Shown one piece after another: positions 34,077-44,525 of a stretch of 64,000 nucleotides of DNA. The stretch's first letter is position 1. Each line of letters begins with the position of its first letter. Location: contig JAVHZZ010000006.1 in NCBI GenBank assembly GCA_036250195.1, forward strand, positions 160,883,224 through 160,947,223, written 5' to 3'. This DNA comes from Mixophyes australis (Eukaryota; Chordata; Amphibia; Anura; Limnodynastidae). A model generated the notes under the pieces. The model had not been told where the DNA came from, made no database searches, and was given only the letters and a program-made list of their open reading frames with translations. The position numbers and the translations under genes were made by a program.

Positions 34077-34286
34077 ATGACCATGTTTCATGGTAAGAAT
34101 CCAGTGTTTTTACTGGACATGGCGAGCCTGGTGTCATGGTACCGATACCTAGATGATATTGTCTTTATATGGGGAGGTACTGAAACTGAACTATTGAGTT
34201 TTTGTAATTATCTTAACTCCAATGAGTCGTATATTGAATGGATGTTACGTTCAGGATGCACTTGGTCTAGATTGACAAGGACCTAG
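34077..34286 (+). pseudogene. Penelope-like RT fragment (catalytic box)
   Basis: The frame contains WYRYLDDIVFIWGG, the catalytic Y-x-D-D box of Penelope-like RT in its usual W-x-R-Y-I-D-D-I-F-F-I-W context, followed by the expected helix and CNYLNSNE. Flanking sequence is too decayed to extend with confidence. Confidence 0.75.
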
Positions 34287-34682
34287 CAAAGCACGGAGTC
34301 TCACAGCCCCTGTGTGACTGGATCACTGATAAATATCTTCTGGTATGAATTTATTTCAAGGAAATAGCGCAGGGCGCATATTTATATAATTGCATATGCA
34401 CTTATTTTTTGTATTGTATATATTCTGAGATAGGAAATTGTTATTGATGAGACCAGGGTGGAAACTATTTTTTCCTGTTTTCACCTTACTAAAGGATATG
34501 CCTTATTTCTGATGTATATATCTGATACAATGAGCCTTTGTTTACAAAGTCTTTTGTGTATTGGGATGTGTTTAGTATGGAAGTGTCATTGTTTGGGATT
34601 TGTAAGGTTGCTAGTGGAAACCTCCAATTAGGCATAAGTGGAAGGGAGTCTGATAGCAGGAAGTGCTAATGAAGTTTTGTGA

Positions 34683-35160
34683 TGAAGTGTCATGCCTGCT
34701 CTGGCCAAAGGCCCAGCAGGGGGTCGTTACTGTGTGGCCTTTTGTCCAGAGTGAATTTCATAGATAAGTGCAAATTTGTTAGCTTTGCAATGCATGTAAA
34801 TCCATGTTTGTGGAAATAGGGTACATCCTGATGCTAAAAATAGTCTGTGTCTGAACTGTATAAAAGGCACTAGCTTGTATTTGAAAACTGTTCTTCTGAT
34901 TTCAACATTTGACCTGATTGACATTTGTACCACTAACCAGTGTGAGCAAATAAACATCTTGCTTCAAAGACCTGCTTGGAAACATCTTCAATATTGCTGT
35001 ATTCCTGTGACCTGCAGATTAGGCCCTAAAACTAATCCGTTCTCCGGCTGTCTGAGGTTTGGACCCAAGCTTTTCCAGTACCACTGCTCTGCCCGCTACC
35101 CAGCAGTCCTGGTTAGTGTGATAGGCCGGGGGGGATCCATCCACAACAACCCTGATCTAT
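34683..35160 (+). mobile_element. possible solo LTR (U3-R-U5-like organisation)
   Basis: A TATAAAAG box (34859-34866) is followed 83 bp later by AATAAA (34949-34954) and a GT/CT-rich stretch, the spacing of a retroviral or Ty3-type LTR. No internal gag-pol was found next to it, and I could not fix the TG...CA ends or a target duplication. It may be part of a larger repeat that also includes the segment at 35398-36090. Confidence 0.35.
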
Positions 35161-35397
35161 TGTGAGAGGTCAGGGGTACCAGCCCAGGTGCACCAGCAAC
35201 GAGGTACGCTAGCAGCGTCAGCTACCCAGAAGAAACCCGGTTCTGGATGCCGGTATAGAAATCCAGTGGTGGTAGCCTTTGTAAGCCCCTCCTACTGCGG
35301 CAAGAGGGCGCATTTGGGATAACGAAAGGGAATGGTGGCAAAGTAAGCCCAGCCGGTTCCCAGCAACAACAGACAGGGTGGCATAGGCGGTCCATCC

Positions 35398-36090
35398 TGT
35401 CACACCCTGGTTTTCGCCAAGAACCACCGCAGGGTGGAATGGATTTAGCTGCTAGGGAACTGCAGGTCACGGTCCTTGGTTTGGCCCCTAGACACGAGCG
35501 AGATAGGTGAAACTGACAATACAAGGAGTTGAAGTAGATACATTTGAGAGGGCTGTGGTATTCACTGGTGAGCAGGTAAGTACAAGCAGAACGGAGCAGG
35601 CGGAGTGTTGGATGCGGACCGGAGGTACGCAAGATGGATGACAGGTGGGCGGTTTTGTAGTCAAGCTGGTTGGTACACAGTTCAGATGACCGTGGTGCAA
35701 TGGAGGGAGCAGGAGAGCATTTGGTTAAACAAGCCAAGTCAGTACACGGTTCAGATGTTTGCGTTCAGTGGAGTGAGCAGTAGAATGGTTGGTTAAACAC
35801 GCCAAGTCGGCACACAGTTCAGATGTCTGCGGTGCAGTGTAGTGAGCAGTAGAATGGTTGGTTAAACACGCCAAGTCGGTACACGGTTCAGATGTCTGCG
35901 GAGCACTGGAGTGAGCAATAGAATAGTTGGTTAAGCACGCCAAGTCGGTGCACGGTTCAGATGCGGAGACCACACAAAGGAATAATGCAGGACTCAAAGC
36001 AGAGCGCCACAGCAGACAGCTACACAGAGCTCCAGGAACACAAGAGTAGTCAGGAGGATAATCTGTTGATCTGACACAGGTATGATGTCA
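35398..36090. mobile_element. repeat-rich insertion related to 38788-40567
   Basis: It starts TGTCACACC and shares with the larger element the order TTTTCGCCA, GGATTTxGCTGCT, then a GCAGGT-like block within the first 120 bp, followed by degenerate tandem units with CAGTTCAGAT/CGGTTCAGAT. The right boundary is uncertain. It looks non-coding; minus-strand frames across the tandem units are periodic by-products. Confidence 0.45.
35650..35960. repeat. minisatellite, about 69-bp period, about four units
   Basis: Units starting GTTGGTTAAACACGCCAAGT recur at about 35788, 35857 and 35926, with an older unit near 35720. The two full steps measured are exactly 69 bp. Confidence 0.9.
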
Positions 36091-36144
36091 GATCCTCCCT
36101 TTACTTTGGATTCGTAAAGTTGAAAAGAAGGAGCAACAATCAGC

Positions 36145-36182
36145 CTTGATAAAGACTCTATATGAAGAGCTGAAACGCGTTG
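36145..36182 (+). ncRNA. degenerate hammerhead-ribozyme-like motif
   Basis: CTTGATAAAG, then CTCTATATGAAGAG (stem CTC...GAG), then CTGAAACGCGT. The GAAAC box is intact; the first core box reads TTGATAA instead of CTGATGA. A Penelope RT relic lies 2 kb upstream in the same orientation. Confidence 0.4.
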
Positions 36183-36185
36183 GAA

Positions 36186-37380
36186 GTTTGTTAGTATCGA
36201 TACATCTGCTCCGTGAGAGTTAAATTGGAAGCATTGGAGTAGAGTCCTATCCCGTATTTCGGATCCTTCTCCTCCTGTTTACCAAGAGGATCAGATAGGT
36301 ATAAATGCCTATATGCTCCTGTTTTAAGTCTATAAATGTTTTAGGATTATCTACCTTTGTGATGTTGTCATTGGCATGTTTTAAGCTTGTTATAAGCTAC
36401 AAAATAAAAAGTTAATGTTCTAGATTATCCATCCATTTTGTGGGAGTATTCTAGATGCCATTGAGTTAACACATCCCAGATGAGAAGATTTGTTTGATAT
36501 GTCCATTATCATATTACATCTTGTAAGCATATTTCTTTTGGGGAATCAGGTCCTATCCCACTGCATTAAGTTGCCTACGCACGGGTGATGGACTGAAGGA
36601 ACTCCTTTCTCTTATTGTAAGAAATCACATTGAACTTTCTTATACAGGGGATGTTTTGTTTAGTTTATACAGGTTATACTATGTTTTTGTTTTCTGAGTC
36701 TGTTATTGATGCTATGTTTGTGGATTGAACTTGTCTGCCTGATAAGGAATTAGATTCATGCAGATTCATGTGAGCGCTTGAGGCATATATATATTTTATT
36801 ATACCATTGTGACTTTGTTTTCTGGGATTGTGTGGAGTTCCATCTGTATGTAATGGGCAGCACACTATGTAGAGCGCCTCTTTTTATTCATCATTTATTT
36901 GAGTATGCTTCAAATCTGCTGTTTTTTTCCTAGCCTGTTAATAAAATAGTTTTTCTGTTTAAAATGTTATTTTTTGTTTTTACATTTGTTTGCTTTAACC
37001 ACCCCAAAAATAAAATAATTATTCCAAATTTTATTAGAAATTGAGTGTTATGATAAAATTTTCAAACTCATCTCTCAAGGATAGGTGAGCCCAGGATCAA
37101 CAATTTTAAATGGGCCCTTAATTTTCATGGTTGACCCTGCAGGTAAATGTAAATGTATTGCCTCACTGCCAGACCTTACAGCAGCCGCATGGGCTCATGT
37201 TAAATGTGCAAATAACATCTCAGGCTAGCCATGGTCATTAGTACAAATGCTGGACTGGTTACACAAACCAAGGAGATGCCAGCATGGAATGCTGAGGGAT
37301 AAACCGCAGCAAAGGGTAACAGTGGGCAGATATGCATACTCCAGGATTGATATATTTATGCATTAACTGCAAGCAACTGA
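36186..37380. other. intergenic, no feature assigned
   Basis: AT-rich. I saw no coding frame or repeat boundary that I can support. Confidence 0.4.
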
Positions 37381-37429
37381 AGACTCTTTGACCTCAAATT
37401 TCAACTTGTGGCTCGAGCAGACAGATTAA

Positions 37430-37800
37430 TTAAAAAACAGTCCGACAAGAGCTCCACAAAGCATGATATTCTAGTCGAGTGGCACTGCATAAACCGCTCA
37501 TGGCAATGCATATTTGTGTGTTCGCTGGTGTAGAGCACAGGCAACGGACTACTGAGCAGTGGTGGAAGGTGATATGGTCAGATGAATCATCCTTCATAAT
37601 GTTATTGGCAAACCCAAGAATGCATCTTGGTGCCAACCTAAAGAACCCCACAACATTCATTGGGGAGTTCTGGTGGCTCCATAATATTGTTGGGCACATT
37701 TCCCTGGCATGGTTTCATTGTAGTCATTCCCTTAGAATGCAAGGTCAATGCTAATCATTACTTAGTGGTACTGAGCGATAATCTTCACCCCATGGAAAAT
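37430..37800 (+). pseudogene. Tc1-like transposase fragment
   Basis: Across frames the plus strand reads RQELHKA, stop, YSSRVALHKPL, then EQWWKVIWSDESSF (second catalytic aspartate region of the DDE domain) and, in another frame, FPWHGFIVVIPLE with VNANHYLVVLSDNLHPM. This is the middle of a Tc1-type transposase with stops and frameshifts. Terminal inverted repeats were not found. Confidence 0.7.
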
Positions 37801-38031
37801 TACAAATGTACTAATTATCAGACGCTAACAATGAGATCCCAGGATGTCATCCATAGAAAAACCACACATACAAAAACTTAAACAATATACTGGGCATAAG
37901 GAGCTGACACTTGTGATGAATGTTAATAAATGTTCATATGGAAATTTGCAAAAAGCAAGAAATCAGTCTCTTAGTTGGATGTGAATTTTTTTTCCTCAGT
38001 TCCACCTTTCACTGATTATGTGATAATTGGT

Positions 38032-38088
38032 TTAGCGCTACGAAATTTGATGGTGCTATATAAATGAATGTTGATGATGATGATGATA
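38032..38088 (+). repeat. 3' tail of the tRNA-like SINE
   Basis: GATGGTGCTATATAAATGAA followed by a TGATGATGAT tail matches the end of the SINE at 11896-12231. The body is missing or too diverged. Confidence 0.5.
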
Positions 38089-38459
38089 TGGGTCAAAATA
38101 CATGTGGTCCTGTAGGAGATAACACAGGTCTGCGAAATTTAAGGTAATGAAAGCTTTTTTAATAATACTTTTATATTCTTAATTATACTCCTGTGTACAT
38201 CAAGAAATAGTATATAAAAAAAAACTACCACATCACATTTACCTATAAGGGGGTTACATACATTTTTAAGAGTAAACAAGAAGTTTAGTTGTTCTTGACA
38301 TACTTATTGTGAAATACGAAGAAGTGTAGATGATATAATTTTGTTTTTGTATTAATTACAAAATAAAATAGTAAAATCAAAAATTATAGAAATAAAATCA
38401 CAGTTATTGAAAAAATCGTTAATATCTTGTTTTTTTGTCTTCAAACTTCATTTTGTCGC

Positions 38460-38787
38460 TTTTCACGTTTTTTCTGTGTCATCTCTGTTTCATCCAGCAG
38501 TAGTCAACCATCATGCTGACGACCCAACGACTCTGGGATCTTCTTTCTACATCTTTAACATCTTGGTGGAACCGTTCACCCTGTTCTTCACTGTAGTCTC
38601 CAAGATTATTCAGGAAATGCTCAATATGGGAATTCCAAAAATGTACCTTTAAACTCATATTAGAGCCAAGGTTTCTGTAACTATAAAGCACTTCTCTGAC
38701 AATTTCTTTGTAGTTTGGATACTTGACACTGCCTATAAATTTTGAAATCACTTGTTTAAACGAAGTCCGCGCCGAAAGTTCCACAAT
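38460..38787 (-). pseudogene. C-terminal part of an uncharacterised multi-copy protein family
   Basis: The minus frame reads SYRNLGSNMSLKVHFWNSHI, then FLNNLGDYSEEQGERFHQDV and a region ending MMVDYCWMKQR. I recall this family (consensus near N-M-S-L-K-I-H-F-L-H-S-H, GERFHQDI, A-D-Y-C-W) from many invertebrate and anamniote genomes, where it is multi-copy and unnamed, probably transposon-borne. The frame continues into 40573-40797 on the other side of an inserted element. Function unknown. Confidence 0.7.
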
Positions 38788-39159
38788 TGTCACGAATCTG
38801 AATAATATTTAGTGGATCCCTTGTCTCTGCCAAAAGGTACAACTCACCCAGGAGTGCGGAGTCTAACGAGTAGGAGGTTTTCGCCAGTGACTCCCGCAAG
38901 AGGGTATGGATTTCGCTGCTCCTATCCCGCAGGTTGCAGTCTCTTGAATGAATGCTGGCAGAGTAAATAGTGGAGCTTTAAAACAATGGATTGGTACAGG
39001 TGGTCAGAGAGACCCTGGATACACAAGCTTGATAGTCCCTGGCTCAGTGGAAATACAAGTGGCAGCAATTCTGGAATATGATAACCGAGATGTAGATGAC
39101 ACGTCAGGACAACTGCAGATGGATACTGATACAGTACGGTTGAATGAAAGAAATAACGG

Positions 39160-40200
39160 TTTAGAACTGGCTGATCCGTAGTAGGTAACTCAGGGCAAGA
39201 GCAAATAATTACTAACACGGCAACAGTTCAGATAGAAGTGATGATGAGGTACAACTAGCTGATCCGCAATTGGTAACTCAAGGTGACTGCAAGGAATACT
39301 AATACAGCAACAGTTCAACAATAGCAGTAACGGAGATAGAACTTTCCTAGTCCGAAAATGGTAACTCAAAATCACTGATACAGCGGCAGTTCAGACAAAG
39401 GTAGTGGTAAAGTAGAACTTAGCTGATCCGTACATAATAACTCAGCGTAGCAGGAGAATCACTGACACAGCGGCAGTTCAAACAGGCAGTAATGAAATAG
39501 AACTTAGCTGATCCACAAATGATGATTCAAAGCAACAGGTTACTGGTACAGCTGCAGTTCAATATATAGAGGTAACGGAGGAATAGAACTGAACTGATCC
39601 GTGAATGGTGATTCAGAACAACGGGTGAATTACTGGCATAGCGGAAGCAACAAAAGCGTTGCACTAGCTGATCCGTAGATGGTGAGTACAGGTGCAACAG
39701 GCAGTTCATTAACGGCAGCAGCAGAAAAGAGTACAGCTGATCCAGGACATACGAGCAAACAACAGGTGAGTCAGACCAAAGGAAGCTAAATCCTACTGAG
39801 AGTGAATAACTCTAAGAACAGGCAAAGGACAGAGGAACAATGGGAGGATTAAATAGTGCTCCAAAATGCTTAGAATCAATGGGAACAGGTAGGAGGTCAT
39901 AAGTGAGGGTAATAGGTAGCACATGCGCAGAACCAAATACAGATGATGCCTCGATAAGGTAGTTAGTAACCTTGATCACCGCTTACAGGAGGAAGGTTAC
40001 AACGCTGATCCGTAGATGGTGAGTACAGGTGCAACAGGTAGTTCATTAGCAACAGTTCAATATATGGAAGTAACGGAGAAATAGAACTTAGCTGATCCGT
40101 GCACAATGATTCAGAGCAGCGGGTGAGTTACTGGAACAGCGGCAGTCCTAATGGAAAGGCAGCTGTGGTATTGAGCTAGCTGATCAGGAGATGGTGATTC
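39160..40200. repeat. degenerate tandem repeat, about 70-87 bp units, containing GCTGATCCGTA
   Basis: Units with GCTGATCCGTA, then GGTAACTCA or GGTGATTCA, then CAGTTCA recur at about 39172, 39259, 39422, 39508, 39594, 39670, 40003 and 40090. Spacing is irregular, mostly 66-90 bp. Confidence 0.85.
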
Positions 40201-40534
40201 CGAGCAGCAGCGATGAGTACAGGTGCAACAGGCAGTTCATTAACGGCAGCAGCAGAGAAGAGTACAGCTGATCAAGGACATACGAGCAAACAACAGGTGA
40301 GTCAGACCAAAGGAAGTTAAATTCTACTGAGAGTGAATAACTCTAAGAACAGGCAAAGGACAGAGGAACAATGGGAGGATTAAATAGTGCTCCAAAATGC
40401 TTAGAATCAATGGGAACAGGTAGGAGGTCATAAGTGAGGGTAATAGGTAGCACATGCGCAGAACCAAATACAGATGATGCCTCGATAAGGGAGTTAGTAA
40501 CCTTGATCACCGCTTACAGGAGGAAGGTTACAAC
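39473..40534. repeat. 531-bp tandem duplication
   Basis: Sequence ending GGAGGAAGGTTACAACG near 40003 recurs ending near 40534 at an offset of 531 bp. The 330 bp before each end are almost identical, with only a few substitutions seen (for example AAAAGAG/AGAAGAG). Confidence 0.85.
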
Positions 40535-40572
40535 GCCGGTACCTGTCTATGGGACCGGCGTGTGACAACAAT

Positions 40573-40797
40573 ATTCTTTACATGCCCGAAATGTTAATCT
40601 TTTATTAACTTTCTAATGTCAGGGCCTGTAAAAATGCCTTCCTTCAGTTTAGCATCGGATATGTTAGGGAATTTGGTGCAAAGATATTTGAAAGTTTTTC
40701 CATCTTTTGGCAATGCTTTTACAAATTGTTTCATCAGTCCTAATTTTATATGTAGAGGTGGAAGTAAAACTTTATTTGAATCTACTAATCTATCTGC
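40573..40797 (-). pseudogene. middle part of the same uncharacterised protein family
   Basis: The minus frame reads KVLLPPLHIKLGLMKQFVKA-like sequence, then FKYLCTKFPNISDAKLKEG and FTGPDIRKLIKD followed by a TAA and HFGHVKNIV. It is cut at 40798 by a Tc1-like fragment and at 40572 by the 38788-40567 insertion. The stop shows it is no longer functional. Confidence 0.65.
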
Positions 40798-41075
40798 ATG
40801 TCCATCTGCACTGTGAAGCGCCGTCCAATGAGTTCTGAAGCATTCGACTGAATATGAGCAGATAATATTGACCGAAACACTTCAGAATTCATCCTGCTGC
40901 TTTTGCCAGCAGTCACATCATCAATAAATACAAGGGAACCATTTCGATTGGCAGCTATACATGCCCACGCCATGACACTACCACCACCATGCTTCACTGA
41001 TGAGGTGATATGTTTTGGATCATGAGCAGTTCCTTTCCTTCTCCATACTCTTCTCTTCCCATCACTCTGGTACAC
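40798..41075 (-). pseudogene. Tc1-like transposase, central DDE region
   Basis: The minus frame reads YQSDGKRRVWRRKGTAHDPK, then VKHGGGSVMAWACIAA and RRFTVQMD, the region up to the second catalytic aspartate. It ends at the truncation. Confidence 0.85.
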
Positions 41076-41318
41076 GTTAATCTTTGTCTCATTTGTACAT
41101 AGGATGTTGTTCCAGAACTATAATGGCTTTTTTAGATGTTGTTTGGCAAACTCTAATCTGGTCTTCCTGTTTTTGTGGCTCACAAATGGTTTACATCTTG
41201 TGGTGAACCCTCTATATTCACTCTTGTGAAGTCTTCTCTTGATTGTTGACTGACACATATACACCTACCTCCTGGAGAGTGTTCTTGATTTGGCCAACTG
41301 TTGTGAAGGGGTTTTTCT

Positions 41319-41540
41319 TCACCAGGGAAAAATTCTTCTGTCATCCACCACAGTTGTTTTCCGTGGTCTTCCCGGTCTTTTCGTGTTGCTGAGCTCTCCG
41401 GTGCGTTCTTTCTTTATAAGATTATTCCAAACAGTTGTTTTGGCCACAGCTAATATTTTTGCTATCGCTCTGATGGGTTTGTTGTGATTTTTCAGCCTGA
41501 TGGCTTGCTTCACTGATAGTGCCAGCTCTTTGGATCTCAT
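41319..41540 (-). pseudogene. Tc1-like transposase, N-terminal DNA-binding region
   Basis: The frame from MRSKELALSVKQAI contains two helix-turn-helix segments typical of paired-like Tc1 DNA-binding domains (RAIAKILAVAKTTVWN, then GRPRKTTVVDDRRI). Joined to the central region only through broken sequence. Confidence 0.85.
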
Positions 41541-42663
41541 ATTGAGAGTCGACAGCAACAGATTCCAAATGCAAATGTCACACCTAGAATCAACTCCAGA
41601 CCTTTTACCTGCTTAATTGATGATGAAATAACGAAGGAATAGCCCACACATGTCCATGAAATAGCTTGAGTCGATTGTCCCATTACTTTGGGTCCCTTAA
41701 AACGTGGGAGGCACATATAGAAACCGTTGTACACCTACACCGTTCACCTGATTTGGATGTAAATATCCTCAAATTAAAGCTGAAAGTCTGCAGTTAAAGC
41801 ACATCTTAGTTTCATTTCAAATCCATTGTGGTGGTGTATAGAGCCCAAAATATGAGAATTGTGTCGATATCCCAATATTTATGGACTTGACTGTATGTGT
41901 ACTGTGTGTGTGCATGTGGTAGGCAGGGGGTTAAAATGAGCCGGCACAGGGCAAAACTGCATTGCATCTGTTGTATTTGGTTCCATCTTCGCCAGCTCAC
42001 CTTGTAGTTGTAGTTGTGTGTGTGCAATGTTCCTTTTAGACAGTATGGGGTTTAAGCACTTTGTAAATTTCAGCTCCAGGCCCATGTGAACCTTAATCTG
42101 GCACTGGGCAGGGAGGAGGGGGTTTATTAAAGTTATTTTATTGTTTACCAATAATCATTGTCTGCTGCGATTTGTGTGGTTCCAACTCGCAAAGCGATTT
42201 ATTAGCAAAAGCAAAAGAATAACAATTAAATAAATAAGTATAGCCGATAGATACGCCGCGCTCTGCTGGATCCAGCTTACAGTCATTCAATCCTGAAGTC
42301 TGTGGTCAAACAGACTGAATGCTGGTTCCAGAGAGCAATATATATACATTTGGAGTTACAGTAAATACAATACAGATGACTTGGCATGTTTCCATAGGTT
42401 CAGGCTCCAGGACAGTCCAGTATGGTGTAGTTCATAGGTCAGTTCAAACGACACCCTCCAAGGGTGGGGGTCAGTTCTCCAATCAGATGCATACTAATCT
42501 AGTATACAAGTTCAAACTGGTCTATTTACATTATACACACAATACCATTCTGATCACTTATTCCCTATATTGCATAACTAGCATACATGAGGTGCGATCT
42601 CATAGCCGATGGAACCGGATCACTAAGGATAAATAGGGGATTAGAATGATCATTTGTAAAGTT

Positions 42664-42694
42664 GCCTGATGAAGGGCATCTGTCTTCTGAAAGC
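42664..42694 (+). ncRNA. hammerhead-like core sequence in a repeat tail
   Basis: CTGATGA (intact first box) followed by AGGGCATCTGTCTTCT and GAAAGC. The second box is GAAAG rather than GAAAC and stem II is weak. The following ATAATAATATTTTTTTGGGT, then AATAAAGGTATCA, is a common vertebrate repeat tail. An inactive relic at best. Confidence 0.3.
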
Positions 42695-42769
42695 TAGCAA
42701 ATATAATAATATTTTTTTGGGTTAGCCAATAAAGGTATCACTTGTATAATACTTTTGTCTTTTTTGACA

Positions 42770-43960
42770 CAAAAGTATTTAATATCACATATCCATTGCC
42801 ACTAAGCCATGCCCTCAGGCAGTACTGTTATAATCATAAATCCGTAAGACTGATAGGCCTCTTGAAAGAGGTAAAGAACAAAATATTATGAGGAAAGAAA
42901 AGAGACTCAATGGCACTCAAATAGTGCGATCATAGAAACATGTAAAATATTTTTAAATATGCATTCTATAATATTGACATCAAACACAAAAGGTTTCGGA
43001 TATAAAAAATATGACACAGAGCAGAAAGTGTTTGAAATGTTTTTATATTAATAAAAATCAAATTCCAGGATGTTATGACAATTTCTTAAAACATATAGCA
43101 GTGCAGAAAATATGAAATATTATACAGTCTCTTCACACACCCCAGAGCCACTTCTAAACTAGGAAGAGGGAAATCTAAAAAGAGACAGAGGTCCTTAGTA
43201 ACACAGTTTCAGAGCTGTTTTGTTGGAAAAGAAAAAGATAAAGTAATGATATTATAAGTATATTGTTATGATGAGGGCTTGATGATGCAATTATTTCACC
43301 CACTTGATAATTCGAATTGCATCATCCAGCACAACTCACCTTTTTTACCCTCTTTCCCTTACGCATCTCCCGGAAAGGGCGTAGGAAAAGTAGGCAAGTA
43401 TGGGATAAATCAATATGCAGCTGATTACTTCACTAGGGATTACTGATATGCATCAGTGACGTCCCTATCAACCTGGTAGGCTGCATTCTTTTGTACACTG
43501 GTTGTAACCACTTTGTATAGGCGAGTGCTGCTCTGTGTAGCAATTAGTAAGCTGCCAAGGCTTCCCAAGATAATATTAAACCTATTATAAATAAATAAAT
43601 AAATTAGAAAAATTTGGCATTTATTCACATTTCTCTTGTTATTTTATAAATCAAGATTTTCGGATTTTCCTATTACTTTAGGAGGGATATCAGCAATTTA
43701 CACAAGGTTTATCAAATGAAATGGTTAATTGACAGAAAGCTGTTCCAGTAATGAACAATATTGTGTATAGACAAAAAACACCAACTCTGTTAGGTTCAGA
43801 TTAAAAGTAATCGCCTCATAAATCTGAAAGCCATTTAGTTACGTAGATTTTTGAGGAATGTGCATGGTTTTAGCAATAGATTTTTTTTTTTATGCAGTTA
43901 GGATGAATGTTGAAGATGTGTTTCATTGTGTTCCATATCATGTAATGCATTCAATTATAT
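42770..43960. other. intergenic, no feature assigned
   Basis: AT-rich. The open frames here, including 43440-43628 minus, lack recognisable content. Confidence 0.4.
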
Positions 43961-44369
43961 AGTATCAATTGTTTAATTCAATACACTTAAGTGTAGTGAA
44001 GTATCGCATATATCAAATCTTGTGGATGAGATTTGGGTTGGAGAGGAAAATAAGTGCTTTTCTAGAAATTAAATGTGTTGCTATGGTATTCTACATAACC
44101 TCCTATTCGGTATACCTTATGGTTTATTCAGAATATCATCTAGGAAAAGTTGTTTATTCATGTTACCTTTGGATACAACACAAATCTGGCATCCTACTGT
44201 CTTTTATCAAGATTCTCATATCAGTCAGACAGATGCCCCTGGATACAACACAGAACCTTTCTCTGAGCTGTATATTTGTCTGCTTGACCTTGATGGAAAG
44301 CACAGAAGGAAACCAGACAGGTAAAGCAATGTATGAGGTGGGGGACATGCAAAAACCAATAACTTAAAG

Positions 44370-44517
44370 CAGGCCTGTCCAACCTGCGGCCCTCCAGGTG
44401 TTGTGAAACTACAAGCCCCAGCATGCTTTGCCAGTAGACAACCTGTTGATACCTGAAAGGGCATGCTGGGACTTGTAGTTTCACAACATCTGGAGAGCCG
44501 CAGGTTGGACAGGCCTG
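44370..44517. mobile_element. hAT MITE, 148 bp, perfect 8-bp target duplication
   Basis: CAGGCCTGTCCAACCTGCGG at the left is mirrored by CCGCAGGTTGGACAGGCCTG at the right. It is flanked by ACTTAAAG at 44362-44369 and 44518-44525. Inside are inverted blocks GTTGTGAAACTACAAG and GCATGCTGGGACTTGTAG. It is a short, clean hAT derivative; a truncated copy is at 48029-48152. Confidence 0.93.
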
Positions 44518-44525
44518 ACTTAAAG

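Larger units (their letters stand above)
38788..40567. mobile_element. 1.78-kb insertion with TGTCAC...GTGACA ends and ACAAT target duplication
   Basis: The ends are TGTCACG and CGTGTGACA; ACAAT is present at 38783-38787 and again at 40568-40572. Removing the element and one ACAAT restores an uninterrupted match to a protein family on the minus strand, which fixes both ends independently. TG...CA ends and a 5-bp duplication suggest an LTR-class element, but I see no two LTRs and no gag-pol. The inside is minisatellite-like and contains a 531-bp tandem duplication. Confidence 0.8.
40798..41895 (-). mobile_element. Tc1-like transposon, truncated at one end
   Basis: The right end carries a Tc1-type inverted repeat (complement starts TACAGTCAAGTCCATAAATA). 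The transposase is read on the minus strand from about 41540 to the cut at 40798, where the C-terminal third and the left inverted repeat are missing. The left junction falls in a gene-like frame of another family. Confidence 0.8.

Noticed and set aside
35725..35997. 90-codon minus frame with repeated peptide as a repeat protein
   Set aside because: The peptide periodicity follows the 69-bp (23-codon) minisatellite, whose unit is a multiple of three; no start context or homologue supports translation.
43969..44367. 132-codon plus-strand frame between the two genes
   Set aside because: No recognisable domain, no splice or poly(A) context, and AT-rich composition like surrounding non-coding DNA; the hAT element begins at its end.
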